A stretch of DNA of 64,000 nucleotides from Pseudomonas baltica (GTDB taxonomy: Bacteria > Pseudomonadota > Gammaproteobacteria > Pseudomonadales > Pseudomonadaceae), in NCBI RefSeq assembly GCF_014235765.1, contig NZ_JACMYH010000002.1, positions 310,001 through 374,000 of the forward strand. The letters are read 5' to 3'. A program made the position numbers and the translations under genes. Under the pieces are notes generated by a model. It was not told the DNA's origin. It ran no database searches and saw only the letters and a list, made by a program, of their open reading frames with translations. Position 1 is the stretch's first letter. Each line of letters begins with the position of its first letter. Shown here piece after piece: positions 27,072 to 34,749 of the stretch.

Positions 27072-27485
27072 TCAGGGCCCTGTAGGGATCGCAGGGACCA
27101 TTCCGTGTACTTCACCTGAAAAAATATGAATCTGTCGGCCATCACAATATCCAAGAACCGTTTTCGCGGTCACAGAAGCATCACCGAGACCTTGTACTAA
27201 AGTCGTGAATTTGTCGGCTTCAAGCTTGTCCCAGAATATCTGTGTCAGACCCGCAGGTAGCCCGTTCATTCCTGTCAGATAGAGCCCTGTGTGCTCCACA
27301 AATAAGGGTCTGCCAATCAGTGCGAACGCTTTTGAAAGTTTGTCACGAACAAGACGTACTACATCCTCAGTTTGCAGTTCTTCAATCTTCTCCCTGACAG
27401 CAATTACTTCTACGCCAGCTGGCTCAAGAATCTTGCGCACCTCATTGAGCTTGTGCTGATTTCCTGACAAAAATCTGATCTTCAT
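27072..27485 (-). CDS. komB: HAM1/ITPase-family protein, KomB-like, truncated by in-frame TGA
   Basis: 137 residues to the first stop. FLSGNQHKLNEVRKIL (about 5-20) is the HAM1 nucleotide-binding motif, followed by FVEHTGLYLTGMNGLPAG (about 62-79). In active HAM1/RdgB enzymes the latter reads D-[ST]-G-L; here His replaces the catalytic Asp, suggesting a binding or sensor role. Family members are about 190 residues; the missing third is encoded right after the TGA (26925-27071). The start overlaps the deaminase stop by ATGA. In Kongming systems the HAM1 protein pairs with SIR2 and senses dITP. Whether this copy works depends on how the TGA is decoded. Confidence 0.8.
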   Translation of the reverse strand: MKIRFLSGNQHKLNEVRKILEPAGVEVIAVREKIEELQTEDVVRLVRDKLSKAFALIGRPLFVEHTGLYLTGMNGLPAGLTQIFWDKLEADKFTTLVQGLGDASVTAKTVLGYCDGRQIHIFSGEVHGMVPAIPTGP

Positions 27486-28594
27486 GAAATGCCCTTGATG
27501 AAGGAGTAACGCTTAGCTTGTGTGTATTGTTCGCGAAGTGCCCGAGCCGGAAGTCCTTCGGCCAATGCAGTTGCATGATCCTCATTCAGCCCTCGTTCAT
27601 GTATCGCGGGGTTATCTGAGCAGATTACAAACGGTACGCCATGCTCATAAAAATCACGTAGGGGATGAGCTTTCTCCGGTGGTACCGCACCGGTCAACCG
27701 ATTGCTGATTAAGCAAACCTCTACGCAAACATCTCGCTTTGCTAGAAGCTCCATTAGCGTAGGATCACTCCCGGCCGCAGTACCATGGCCAATGCGATCG
27801 GCTCCAAATAGATCAATGGCCGTCCTTACATTTTCTGAACGGCCCGTTTCACCAGCATGGATAGTTATGCCGAGACCAAAGTCGTCTTTTGCTTTTCTGA
27901 ACAAACTAGGCAGTTCAGTGGGATAAGGGATGTCCTCATCTCCAGCGAGATCAATACCAACGATATGTTTAGGCCTACCCAGTGCATCGTAGGCCGAAAG
28001 TAGGGCTGCAAGATGAACTGAGCTATAGTCACCGCGGGTGACCGTCAAGACTAGCCCCCACTGCATTGCATAAAGTTTGGTCGCCTGATTTATACAGGTG
28101 ATTAGCCGGTGAAGTGCTTCGGGTACTGAGCACTCTTGAATAGCGGCAAGGTAAAGCACACTACTTCTAAGCTCAACGAAGCGGACGCCGTTGGCATGCA
28201 GATTACTCACTGCAGCACCTACAAGGCGCCGAAGGTTTTCTTCCCGCTTTGGTAGCCTCCGTAACAACTGCCACGGTACTAAATACTCTGCCAGTGAAGA
28301 ACATGGTGACCGGCGCACAAGATCTCGTTCAGGATTAAAGTCCGTGGTAATTTCGGTTCCTTCATCCGCCAAAATCTCTAGAACTGTTTTTGCTGGCACT
28401 GCCCCGTTCAGATGAATGTGAAGCTCACCTTTATCGAGGACGATCTCCGAAACACTGTCCGGTCGAGGTGCTTCAGTTCCACTCCAGCGTTCGCCGCAGA
28501 ACCAGGACTGAGTTATTTCTTCATGATGCACATAACCTCCTTGTTCTCGCTTACCACTAATTGCTGCTGAGAGCGCAGCGAGGCTAGGCGGCAT
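27482..28594 (-). CDS. komA: Adenosine deaminase-family protein, KomA-like
   Basis: 370 residues with the complete adenosine/AMP deaminase motif set: KGELHIHLNGAV (HxH metal ligands, about 56-67), ITIHAGETGR (His and catalytic Glu, about 227-236), RIGHGTA (about 253) and CSDNP (metal Asp, about 319). In the Kongming anti-phage system KomA deaminates dAMP to dIMP, which phage kinases help convert to the signal dITP. I start at the ATG at 28594, which has AGGGG eight bases upstream; a GTG at 28621 without a ribosome-binding site would add nine residues. First gene of the defence operon, beginning 30 bp inside a flanking repeat. RADAR RdrB is excluded by the absence of RdrA. Confidence 0.85.
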   Translation of the reverse strand: MPPSLAALSAAISGKREQGGYVHHEEITQSWFCGERWSGTEAPRPDSVSEIVLDKGELHIHLNGAVPAKTVLEILADEGTEITTDFNPERDLVRRSPCSSLAEYLVPWQLLRRLPKREENLRRLVGAAVSNLHANGVRFVELRSSVLYLAAIQECSVPEALHRLITCINQATKLYAMQWGLVLTVTRGDYSSVHLAALLSAYDALGRPKHIVGIDLAGDEDIPYPTELPSLFRKAKDDFGLGITIHAGETGRSENVRTAIDLFGADRIGHGTAAGSDPTLMELLAKRDVCVEVCLISNRLTGAVPPEKAHPLRDFYEHGVPFVICSDNPAIHERGLNEDHATALAEGLPARALREQYTQAKRYSFIKGIS

Positions 28595-28623
28595 TCTAGC
28601 TGCCCCTGATTCTATTGACACTC

Positions 28624-28653
28624 ATGAGCGGCTGCTATTGGCCGAAAGCGGTC
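28624..28653. repeat. Right-flank direct repeat of the defence block
   Basis: Matches 24027-24056 at 27 of 30 positions in direct orientation (core GAGCGGCTGCTAT and AGCGGTC shared). It abuts the 5' end of the deaminase gene, so the five-gene block sits between two copies. Confidence 0.6.
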
Positions 28654-29308
28654 GTTCAACCATCGCCTGGGACCAGCAACGCCTTCCCCCCCAACCTTGC
28701 CATCCCCCACGACCTCCGCTAACCTCACACCCGTCGCTGCCAATTCAGCGACCGGGTTTCGCAGCCCGAACAATTCGTCAGGCGCGCAGCGCCTCCATAC
28801 CCATTGTCGGCGTTTTTTTTCGCCTACAGTGTCGATCTATGGCGGCTGTGCGTGGGGCACCTTTGGGTGCGCCGGGTGCCTGACGGTCCGGTCTGCGAAC
28901 CCGCGTACAGCTGCCACCCTTTTCCGTTTCGCAGCGGGAGGTGGCGGTTCAATCGGCCGTCAGGAGTTGCATCATGGTCAAGCCGACCCCCGTCCACCCG
29001 TTGTCGATCTTCCTTCCGATCACCCGTTGTTTCATTTCCCGACAGACTTTTCTGAAACCGATGGCCGTGTGCTGGCCGAGCGTTTCTAGCGTCAGCGTGC
29101 GTTGATGGAGCAGGCGCGGAGAAATGCGCAGCGCGAGAGTCAGCCGCTGCGGCGCTTTTGGCAGTTCTGGCGGACATAGACCGTGGCGCGGCATTCGCGG
29201 GCAGAGCCCGCTCCCACAGATGCCCGCCTGTGGGCAGGGCTTGCTCCCATAGGTGCCTGCCTATGGGTAGGCCTGTTGGCGTGTTCATCGTAGATAAGGA
29301 GATTGACC
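28654..29308 (+). other. Gene-poor region with leader-like sequence and REP palindromes
   Basis: 655 bp with no confidently supported gene. It contains a T-rich stretch near 28812, several GC-rich self-complementary segments (for example GGTGCGCCGGGTGCC, around 28866-28880) and a short frame from the ATG at 28974 (MVKPTPVHPLSIF, 43 codons). I recall similar sequence before small orphan genes in other Pseudomonas, but cannot confirm it here. Two REP-like palindromes end the region. Confidence 0.4.
29193..29264. repeat. Pseudomonas REP-like palindromes (two or three tandem units)
   Basis: GCGGGCAGAGCCCGCTCCCA (about 29198-29217) is a classical Pseudomonas REP unit. It is followed by the degenerate copies GTGGGCAGGGCTTGCTCCCA and a CCTGCCTATGGGTAGG palindrome. 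REPs typically sit between genes and influence mRNA stability or host transposition. Confidence 0.65.
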
Positions 29309-29566
29309 ATGATCGAAATCACGGAAACCAACCTCTTGCCGTTCGGCCGCCATGGCTCGGACCAGCAGCCGATATTCAGCGTCAACTCGGGTGTTGCCCT
29401 GGAAGATGCCTTGACGCAATTGTCCCATCTGCTGACATGCGCCCATGCTTCGGCATCTAAAATGTGCGATGCCCGGGTGTTGGATCCAGGACTGGTTGGC
29501 GCCACGGTGCATTGCATCGAGGGGGCGAAGGCATTGGTAGATGCGTTGTTGATTCGCGGTGAGTGA
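29309..29566 (+). CDS. DUF3077 family protein
   Basis: 85-residue protein of a family common in Pseudomonas. The segment PIFSVNSGVALEDALTQLSH (about 22-41) and the C-terminal GAKALVDALL follow the family pattern (x-F-x-V-x-x-G-V-x-x-E-D-A-L; AKALVDA). Start ATG 29309 with AAGGAG seven bases upstream. The function is unknown; members are small helical cytoplasmic proteins often located next to accessory DNA. Confidence 0.75.
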   Translation: MIEITETNLLPFGRHGSDQQPIFSVNSGVALEDALTQLSHLLTCAHASASKMCDARVLDPGLVGATVHCIEGAKALVDALLIRGE

Positions 29567-29578
29567 CTTGGAAGGAGA

Positions 29579-29609
29579 TTGGCGCGATTCATTCTGTTGA
29601 TCGCGCCAA
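29579..29609. repeat. 10-bp inverted repeat TTGGCGCGAT / ATCGCGCCAA
   Basis: A perfect 10-bp stem with an 11-nt loop starts 12 bp after the DUF3077 stop. The same TTGGCGCGATT word recurs at 35411 and 35453 beside a Fic-gene fragment, so it belongs to a small repeat family. It may act as a terminator, although no T-run follows. Confidence 0.5.
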
Positions 29610-29786
29610 ACACAAGTTTCGCAACGCAGCCAAAGCAGCCACACGGCATGCCAACCGCAGGGATATTCTGGCATCAAGTGATGGCTCATCTCGGTATGTT
29701 GGAAAGGTCTACCTGGACGCGGAATGCAATCTGTCTCAGCAACGATACAACCCCCGCTTCACAGGGCGCTTGGACTGCTACTGAAC

Positions 29787-30272
29787 ATGCAATGGAATCA
29801 TCTGGTCATCAACGGTGTTACCAAGAGTATGGCGCATTTGCAGCCGTTCGAGATGACCTTCGAGGTGGCTGGTAACCAGCTGACCGTCCGTTTCGAATTC
29901 GGCTTTCATTGCTTCACGGACGATAAAGGCAACGGTGAGCCGCTGCGGCACAAGCATGAACATAGATATTTCTGCCCTTCGCGGTACCACTGTAGCACCC
30001 AGCTGCGTGACTACATAGAGCGCCGCTTCTATACCGGAATGGTAGTGCCGCATAACAGCAAGAACAGTGGCCAGAGGTACTTTTGTCTGGATCTACATGA
30101 TTACGCGATTTTCTTTTCCATCACCAAGCCCGCCGAAACGACGAATCTATTGCGAATGCACGTCATCAGCGCTTATGAGGTTGATACCTGGGGTCGCCAC
30201 TCGCTGCCCAAAGGGAAAGCATTCAACACGCGTTACGTACTGGAGATGCGCAATAAAGGAAAGTCGGTGTGA
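29787..30272 (+). CDS. Conserved hypothetical protein, accessory
   Basis: 161 residues from the ATG at 29787 (MQWNHLVING); an upstream in-frame ATG at 29724 adds 21 unlikely residues. Pattern: an N-terminal W-x-x-L-x-x-x-G strand, FEMTFEVAGNQLTVRFEFGF, a HCFTDD motif, a basic His-rich stretch (RHKHEHRYFCPSRYHCS) and a late FFSITKP ... VISAYEVDTWG. I recall a poorly characterised proteobacterial family with the same layout, but no function. It is followed directly by a strong terminator. Codon use and position suggest horizontally acquired DNA. Confidence 0.6.
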   Translation: MQWNHLVINGVTKSMAHLQPFEMTFEVAGNQLTVRFEFGFHCFTDDKGNGEPLRHKHEHRYFCPSRYHCSTQLRDYIERRFYTGMVVPHNSKNSGQRYFCLDLHDYAIFFSITKPAETTNLLRMHVISAYEVDTWGRHSLPKGKAFNTRYVLEMRNKGKSV

Positions 30273-30280
30273 CAGGAAGC

Positions 30281-30314
30281 AAAAAGCCCCTGTGCTTGCG
30301 CACAGGGGCTTTTT
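30281..30314. terminator. Strong Rho-independent terminator
   Basis: A perfect stem GCCCCTGTGC / GCACAGGGGC with a TTGC loop, flanked by A5 and T5 that extend the pairing to 15 bp. It starts nine bases after the stop of the 161-residue protein gene and could work in both directions. Confidence 0.85.
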
Positions 30315-30727
30315 GCGTGTCTCAATATAGGCTTGTTCTTTCGGCTTGCGCCTTATCCCGCACACTGGCTGGGAGAGCTTTCACTCCGAAATCAACACCC
30401 CTTCAAGCGAAGGTTCCGGTCTGTGCTGACGAGGCTATGATATCAAACAAGCTGTCACTTGTGCCAACCTTTAAACGCCTGGTCTGGAATCGCGTAGCCA
30501 CTGGGCCGCTTGATTCGTACCTCGAGACTGCCATGGTCCGCACCGAGTCGGTACTCGCCTGAGCCGATAAACGCGTGGGCTGGGTACTATCGACCCAGAC
30601 CCTAGCCTATCCAGACCAACGCCCAACACCGCTCATTCCCACAAAGAATACCCCCATGAAAATCATTGATTTCCCTCTCTCGGCCTAATCTCGTAGCGTG
30701 GAGTCTTCTGCATAAGGAGATCAGTCC
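30315..30727. other. Gene-poor region before the GST gene
   Basis: 413 bp. A short frame ending at 30562 (LVPTFKRLVWNRVATGPLDS and following) looks protein-like but has no start or ribosome-binding site; it may be a relic. CTATCGACCCAGA at 30587-30599 repeats 13 bases of the element at 24071-24083. AAGGAG at 30715-30720 serves the next gene. Confidence 0.35.
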
Positions 30728-31366
30728 ATGAGCCGTTTGCACTTGTACGTCGATTCGCAGTTCACCAGCCCCTATGCCCTGTCGGTGTTTGTTGCATTGC
30801 GCGAGAAGGGTATCGATTTTGCGATGAGCGCAGTCGACCTGCAGAAATTTGAACACCAGGCAGATGCCTACGCTGTTCTCTCGCAAACCCAGAGGGTCCC
30901 CACGCTGGTGGATGGAGATTTTGCCTTGTCGGAATCTTCAGCGATCACGGAGTATCTGGACAGCGCCTACCCCGAAGTGCCGATTTATCCAAAAGACGTT
31001 CGGCTGCTGGCAAAAGCTCGGCAGGTTCAGGCCTGGATCCGCAGCGATCTGCTGCCCATCAGGCAGGAGCGCTCCACCGTTGGGGTTTTCTATGGTCAGC
31101 AATATGGCCCTTTGTCGCCGACGGCTCGTGAGTCAGCGGACAAGTTGTTCTATACGGCGCAAGCCTTGCTCAAAGAAGGCGTAGAAAATCTTTTCGGGCA
31201 ATGGTCGATAGTCGATGTCGATCTGGCGCTCATGCTCAACCGGCTGATACTTAATGGCGATACTGTGCCTTCAGCGTTGGTGGAGTATGCGCAACGTCAA
31301 TGGCAGCGTCCCAGCGTGCAGGAGTGGGTTGCACTCGAACGCCCGCCGCTTTCAACTGCGGGGTAG
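30728..31366 (+). CDS. yfcF: Glutathione transferase, YfcF-like
   Basis: 212-residue GST. The N-terminal thioredoxin-like domain has LHLYVDSQFTSPYALSVFVA and a glutathione-site VPTLVDGDFALSESSAITEY (residues about 58-77). The helical C-terminal domain has the pattern WSIVDVDLALMLNRL. The closest match in memory is E. coli YfcF, a stress-linked glutathione transferase with peroxidase activity. Start ATG 30728 with AAGGAG upstream. Single gene. Confidence 0.85.
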   Translation: MSRLHLYVDSQFTSPYALSVFVALREKGIDFAMSAVDLQKFEHQADAYAVLSQTQRVPTLVDGDFALSESSAITEYLDSAYPEVPIYPKDVRLLAKARQVQAWIRSDLLPIRQERSTVGVFYGQQYGPLSPTARESADKLFYTAQALLKEGVENLFGQWSIVDVDLALMLNRLILNGDTVPSALVEYAQRQWQRPSVQEWVALERPPLSTAG

Positions 31367-31439
31367 CCATTGGGCGCCGCTGGCTGCTTTGGAGAAAAGC
31401 AATCGGTCATTCTTGGACCAGAGAGCGTATGAGTAGGTA

Positions 31440-32171
31440 TCAAACCAGGCTAAAAACACCCACTTCGCCAGTCTCCATGTCATACGCAATCAACGCTTCA
31501 TGATCTGCACCAGCACTGCAGAGGCCTTCACCTCGACTGTTCCAGATCGAAGAACCACCCGCCGCCACGAAGTCGTCGGCGGCGCCTACGCAGTTCGCCA
31601 TTACCACTGCCATGGAGTACCTTTTCGCAATCATCGGATAGTGACTGTTCGCCAGCGCAACGCCTCTTGCGGACTTGGCCACGCTCGCCAGATACACCTG
31701 AGCGCCAGACTGTGGGGCTTCTTCGGCGTGGATGGGTTGCAGTGATTCGTAGCAAATGGCGGGCGCCAGGATAGAGCCCGCGTGGTTCAGCACCAACGGT
31801 TGGGAGCCCGGAGCGAAGTAGGGCAGTTCATCCGCGTGCAGATGCTGTTTCGAGTAACACGTCCGCGCAAGCCCGGGCTGGAAACTGATCATGCTGATCT
31901 CGGTGCCTTCAAGCCCCTTGGTTGGCGCACCAACGGCGATGAGCATTCCATACTGGTCGCTCAATCGCTGGAACACGTCAAGGCAGCTATCGGTTGGATA
32001 CAACGCCAGGGCTTCGGCGAGCTTGGGTTCGTAGCCGGTGAGGGAAAGCTCGGGAAAAACCACGACATTGGCACCGTGGCCCGCAGCTGTGTGGACGGCC
32101 TTGATGTGTTTGGCAATGTTCTTTTCATAGTCTCCCGCTACGGAGCGAATTTGCGCGGCAATCAGCTTCAT
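31440..32171 (-). CDS. Carbon-nitrogen hydrolase (nitrilase superfamily)
   Basis: 243-residue member of the nitrilase/amidase superfamily with the full catalytic triad: Glu in VVFPELSLTGY (about 42), Lys in CYSKQHLHADE (about 108) and Cys in PAICYESLQ (about 139). It hydrolyses a C-N bond, most likely an amide or omega-amide. Start ATG 32171 is preceded by GGAA. Nothing in its neighbourhood points to a specific substrate. Convergent with the GST gene. Confidence 0.88.
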   Translation of the reverse strand: MKLIAAQIRSVAGDYEKNIAKHIKAVHTAAGHGANVVVFPELSLTGYEPKLAEALALYPTDSCLDVFQRLSDQYGMLIAVGAPTKGLEGTEISMISFQPGLARTCYSKQHLHADELPYFAPGSQPLVLNHAGSILAPAICYESLQPIHAEEAPQSGAQVYLASVAKSARGVALANSHYPMIAKRYSMAVVMANCVGAADDFVAAGGSSIWNSRGEGLCSAGADHEALIAYDMETGEVGVFSLV

Positions 32172-32306
32172 TTCCTTTGGTCCATAAGTAGGTCAGTTCT
32201 AGCACCACACAGCCCGCGCTCGATAATCTCCGAATCATAAATGCATGCTGCACGATCATCGGCATTTTGAAAATGCATGGGGCAGGGAGTGATTGGCATA
32301 GGATGT

Positions 32307-32759
32307 TCATTCAGTCAGGCGGCGATACTGCTGAACAACGAACGTCGCTACTACCATGAGGCAGGCGATCCAGGCGCAAACTACCTGCCAGTGTCCTATG
32401 GCCGTCACGTCGCCCATGAAGAAACCAGCGGAGACGAGAAAAAGCAGCAGTGACAGGCCCGCCAGCAGCACTCGCGGAATGGCCATTGCGAGGCGCCACC
32501 AGACGCCCGGCGCGAACCGTCGGGCGACCCAGCGATTGAGTGCTGTCATTCCTGCAAGGACCATGGCGAATATCGTCAGCAGCAGCGGTATCAGAATAAG
32601 CGCCATGGCAGGCTCAGCTTCACCACCATCTTCGCCTGGCGTGTAATGGGCTGCGTGCCACATATCTGCGCAGAGAGCCGAAAGCGCGAAAATCACCACG
32701 ATGGGAGCAATGGGGAATATCAACGTGCTCACTAGCGCATGGTTGTCCTGATCCTTCAT
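32307..32759 (-). CDS. Small membrane protein of unknown function
   Basis: 150 residues with four predicted transmembrane helices (about 14-33, 54-74, 93-113, 120-140). Start ATG 32759 (MKDQDNHAL) with AAGGAG upstream; the longer frame upstream is not supported. It resembles the next minus-strand gene in size and layout, suggesting a paralogous pair. No functional motif. Confidence 0.65.
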   Translation of the reverse strand: MKDQDNHALVSTLIFPIAPIVVIFALSALCADMWHAAHYTPGEDGGEAEPAMALILIPLLLTIFAMVLAGMTALNRWVARRFAPGVWWRLAMAIPRVLLAGLSLLLFLVSAGFFMGDVTAIGHWQVVCAWIACLMVVATFVVQQYRRLTE

Positions 32760-32867
32760 CTCGCATCTCCTTATCGAGGATATTGGCCATCGAAGCATCT
32801 CCGATGCCTCATCACCCGATACTGTAAGGATCAATTCCGAGCAGAGGGGCCAGCAGCCTGCCGCTAT

Positions 32868-33200
32868 TCAACCGCTGCAAAAAAGCCGCAGTTTCCCGGA
32901 TACCCAAGAGATCATCATTGCAGGAATGGAGAGAAGGGCGACATAGATGACCCCCGCAGCCAGCAAGGGCGAAACGCCGGCAGACACTACGACCACCGGG
33001 AGTTGGGCAAACATGACTATCGCGCCTGCTATCAGGCTGAAGCGTAGAAACATTGCCCCCAGAATGGCTGACAGCACCAGCGCCGCAGGGTAGACAGTGG
33101 TCCAGTAACCCGCTGCGTCCCACGGCTCCGCAGTGCCTGAGAGCCATGACACAGTGGTCCAGAAGATGATGCACACAATGCTGATCAGAATCACGCTCAC
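32868..33200 (-). CDS. Small membrane protein of unknown function (start uncertain)
   Basis: About 110 residues if the GTG at 33200 is used (VSVILISIVCIIFWTTVSW); another GTG lies two codons later, and the open frame extends to 33314 with sequence that does not look coding. Three or four hydrophobic helices. It lies 108 bp upstream of the related 150-residue protein gene on the same strand. Function unknown. Confidence 0.5.
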   Translation of the reverse strand: MSVILISIVCIIFWTTVSWLSGTAEPWDAAGYWTTVYPAALVLSAILGAMFLRFSLIAGAIVMFAQLPVVVVSAGVSPLLAAGVIYVALLSIPAMMISWVSGKLRLFCSG

Positions 33201-33359
33201 GGCTCGGGATCCATGCCTGAAATGTGTGCACAGTCTAACTGCATACTGTCGCGATAGAGGGCTTGGCACCACGGTACGTGACGTGCAGCCGAGCGGACGT
33301 CTCGCCAAGACCAAAGCCAGGGGGGGCGCACTGGCATCAGCGACACTGGTTATGAGGGG

Positions 33360-33620
33360 TCACTTGTTGTTCGACGCGAACCCGGCAAAACGCTTGTTGA
33401 ACCCGGCAATGCGGCCTTCCGCCTGTGTCTTGCGGACCTGGCCGGTGTAGACAGGGTGTGAAGCACTCGAGACATCGAGGGCGACATACGGGTACACGTT
33501 GCCATCCGTATGGGTCTGGGTTCGATCCGTTTCTACTGTCGAACCGATCAGGAAATAGACGTCCGCAGCCGTATCGTGGAACAGGACCGTACGGTAGTCA
33601 GGGTGGATTCCAGGTTTCAT
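33360..33620 (-). CDS. rpmE2: 50S ribosomal protein L31 type B (zinc-independent)
   Basis: 86 residues from the ATG at 33620 ([20 protein letters not shown]), with GAGG eight bases upstream; an ATG two codons earlier leaves no room for a ribosome-binding site. It contains no cysteine, so it is the C-minus paralogue that replaces zinc-binding L31 under zinc starvation and frees zinc. A near-perfect Zur-type palindrome at 33644-33666 overlaps its promoter region, consistent with repression by Zur when zinc is plentiful. Confidence 0.95.
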   Translation of the reverse strand: MKPGIHPDYRTVLFHDTAADVYFLIGSTVETDRTQTHTDGNVYPYVALDVSSASHPVYTGQVRKTQAEGRIAGFNKRFAGFASNNK

Positions 33621-33643
33621 AGTCATCGCCTCAGGTGAGTAAT

Positions 33644-33666
33644 AATATGTTATACCGTAACATATT
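33644..33666. promoter_or_regulatory. Zur-box-like palindrome upstream of rpmE2
   Basis: AATATGTTA - TACCG - TAACATATT: perfect 9-bp arms around a 5-bp centre, 24-46 bp before the rpmE2 start. It contains the GTTATA-type half-sites seen in gammaproteobacterial Zur boxes. Confidence 0.75.
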
Positions 33667-33791
33667 GGTGGATGATTTTTCCAGTACTCACTTGCTGATC
33701 TCTTTTAGGGTAGCGCCAACGGCGTGCTTGTTACGCAGTAGCAATGAGTGCGCCGGCTTAGCATCGCTACTCATTAGTTGCCCTCACGACA

Positions 33792-33809
33792 GCAGTTGGC
33801 CGAGAGCGG
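33792..33809. repeat. Dispersed repeat copy
   Basis: GCAGTTGGCCGAGAGCGG resembles the TTGGCCGAAAGCGG core of the repeat at 28624-28653 in the same orientation. It lies in the 280-bp gap between rpmE2 and the AraC gene. Confidence 0.35.
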
Positions 33810-33900
33810 ACCCTGGGTATAAGCTCAGGATGAAGCTCAATCGTGCCCAACGGCAACGCTGCCCCTTTCTGCATGCCAGCCCCACGGGATGGAAGTACCT

Positions 33901-34749
33901 ATGTCTCACTACTGGCGTCATCCTGCGCTCGCACACCTTGAAATCCGCAACGTCGAGGACGGTCGCACGTTCAGCCACGCGCGCCACTCTCACTCGACGT
34001 TTTCCATTGGCGCGATCATGCAGGGGCAGAGCACTTACCTGAACGGCGACAGTAGCCGCCTGATCAGTGCCGGCAGCGTGGTGCTCATGAATCCCGGTGT
34101 GGTTCATGCCTGCAATCCCGTGCACGAACAGCCTTGGGCATACCGCATGTTCTACGTGGATGCCCAGTGGCTCGCGACGCTGCAACAGCCGGGTTCCGGT
34201 ACGCAAAAAGACTTCGTGCCTTTTGCGCAGACCTATAGCGCCGACGTCAGTCTGTTTGACGAGCTGGACGATCTGTACCGCACGCTCACGGCCAGCGACT
34301 GCCCGCCAAATATCATGCAGGGTGCAACGCTGGGGTTCTTCCAGCGATTGGTCAAGCGGTTGCAGCCGGTCAGCAATGACGCCAAAAGTGAACCGCACAA
34401 GATGGCCCAGGCAGCGGAATTCATCCGTGAGCATTGCGCTGATGCACTGCGGCTGGAGGATATAGCGTCGGCCGTACAGCTTTCACCTTCCTATCTGATC
34501 CGCGCGTTTAAAGCGTGCCATGGGCTTACGCCTCATGGGTACTTGATTGATTGCCGCCTCAAGTTGGCCCGCGATGGCCTGCGCCCGGGGGAGGACATCG
34601 CCCAGGTCGCGGCGCGCGTTGGTTTTGCGGATCAAGCGCACTTGCAGCGGCTGTTCAAGCGCGCCTTGGCGACGACGCCAGGGCACTATCGCGGTGTGCC
34701 TACTCAAGCAATAGATACACCGCGCAGCCCCCGAGCAGCGCGGCCATGA
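33901..34749 (+). CDS. AraC-family regulator, probable controller of the adjacent LysE exporter
   Basis: 282 residues from the ATG at 33901 (MSHYWRHPAL). The N-terminal AraC_binding cupin contains ARHSHSTFSIGAIMQGQSTY; the two C-terminal helix-turn-helix motifs are LRLEDIASAVQLSPSYLIRA and the AQVAARVGFADQAHLQRLFK segment. This subgroup commonly sits next to LysE/RhtB exporters; here it converges on and overlaps the LysE gene by 50 bp. An ATG four codons upstream is also possible. Ligand unknown, perhaps an amino acid. Confidence 0.88.
   Translation: MSHYWRHPALAHLEIRNVEDGRTFSHARHSHSTFSIGAIMQGQSTYLNGDSSRLISAGSVVLMNPGVVHACNPVHEQPWAYRMFYVDAQWLATLQQPGSGTQKDFVPFAQTYSADVSLFDELDDLYRTLTASDCPPNIMQGATLGFFQRLVKRLQPVSNDAKSEPHKMAQAAEFIREHCADALRLEDIASAVQLSPSYLIRAFKACHGLTPHGYLIDCRLKLARDGLRPGEDIAQVAARVGFADQAHLQRLFKRALATTPGHYRGVPTQAIDTPRSPRAARP

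Noticed and set aside
22307..28594. RADAR system (RdrA ATPase plus RdrB deaminase)
   Set aside because: The ATPase is on the other strand, carries DUF4435 and is much shorter than RdrA; the deaminase is instead coupled to HAM1 and SIR2 genes.
24027..28653. att sites of an integrative element
   Set aside because: The direct repeats are imperfect, recur elsewhere in the window, and no integrase or tRNA gene is present.
29193..29264. CRISPR array
   Set aside because: The repeated units are adjacent REP palindromes without unique spacers of constant length.
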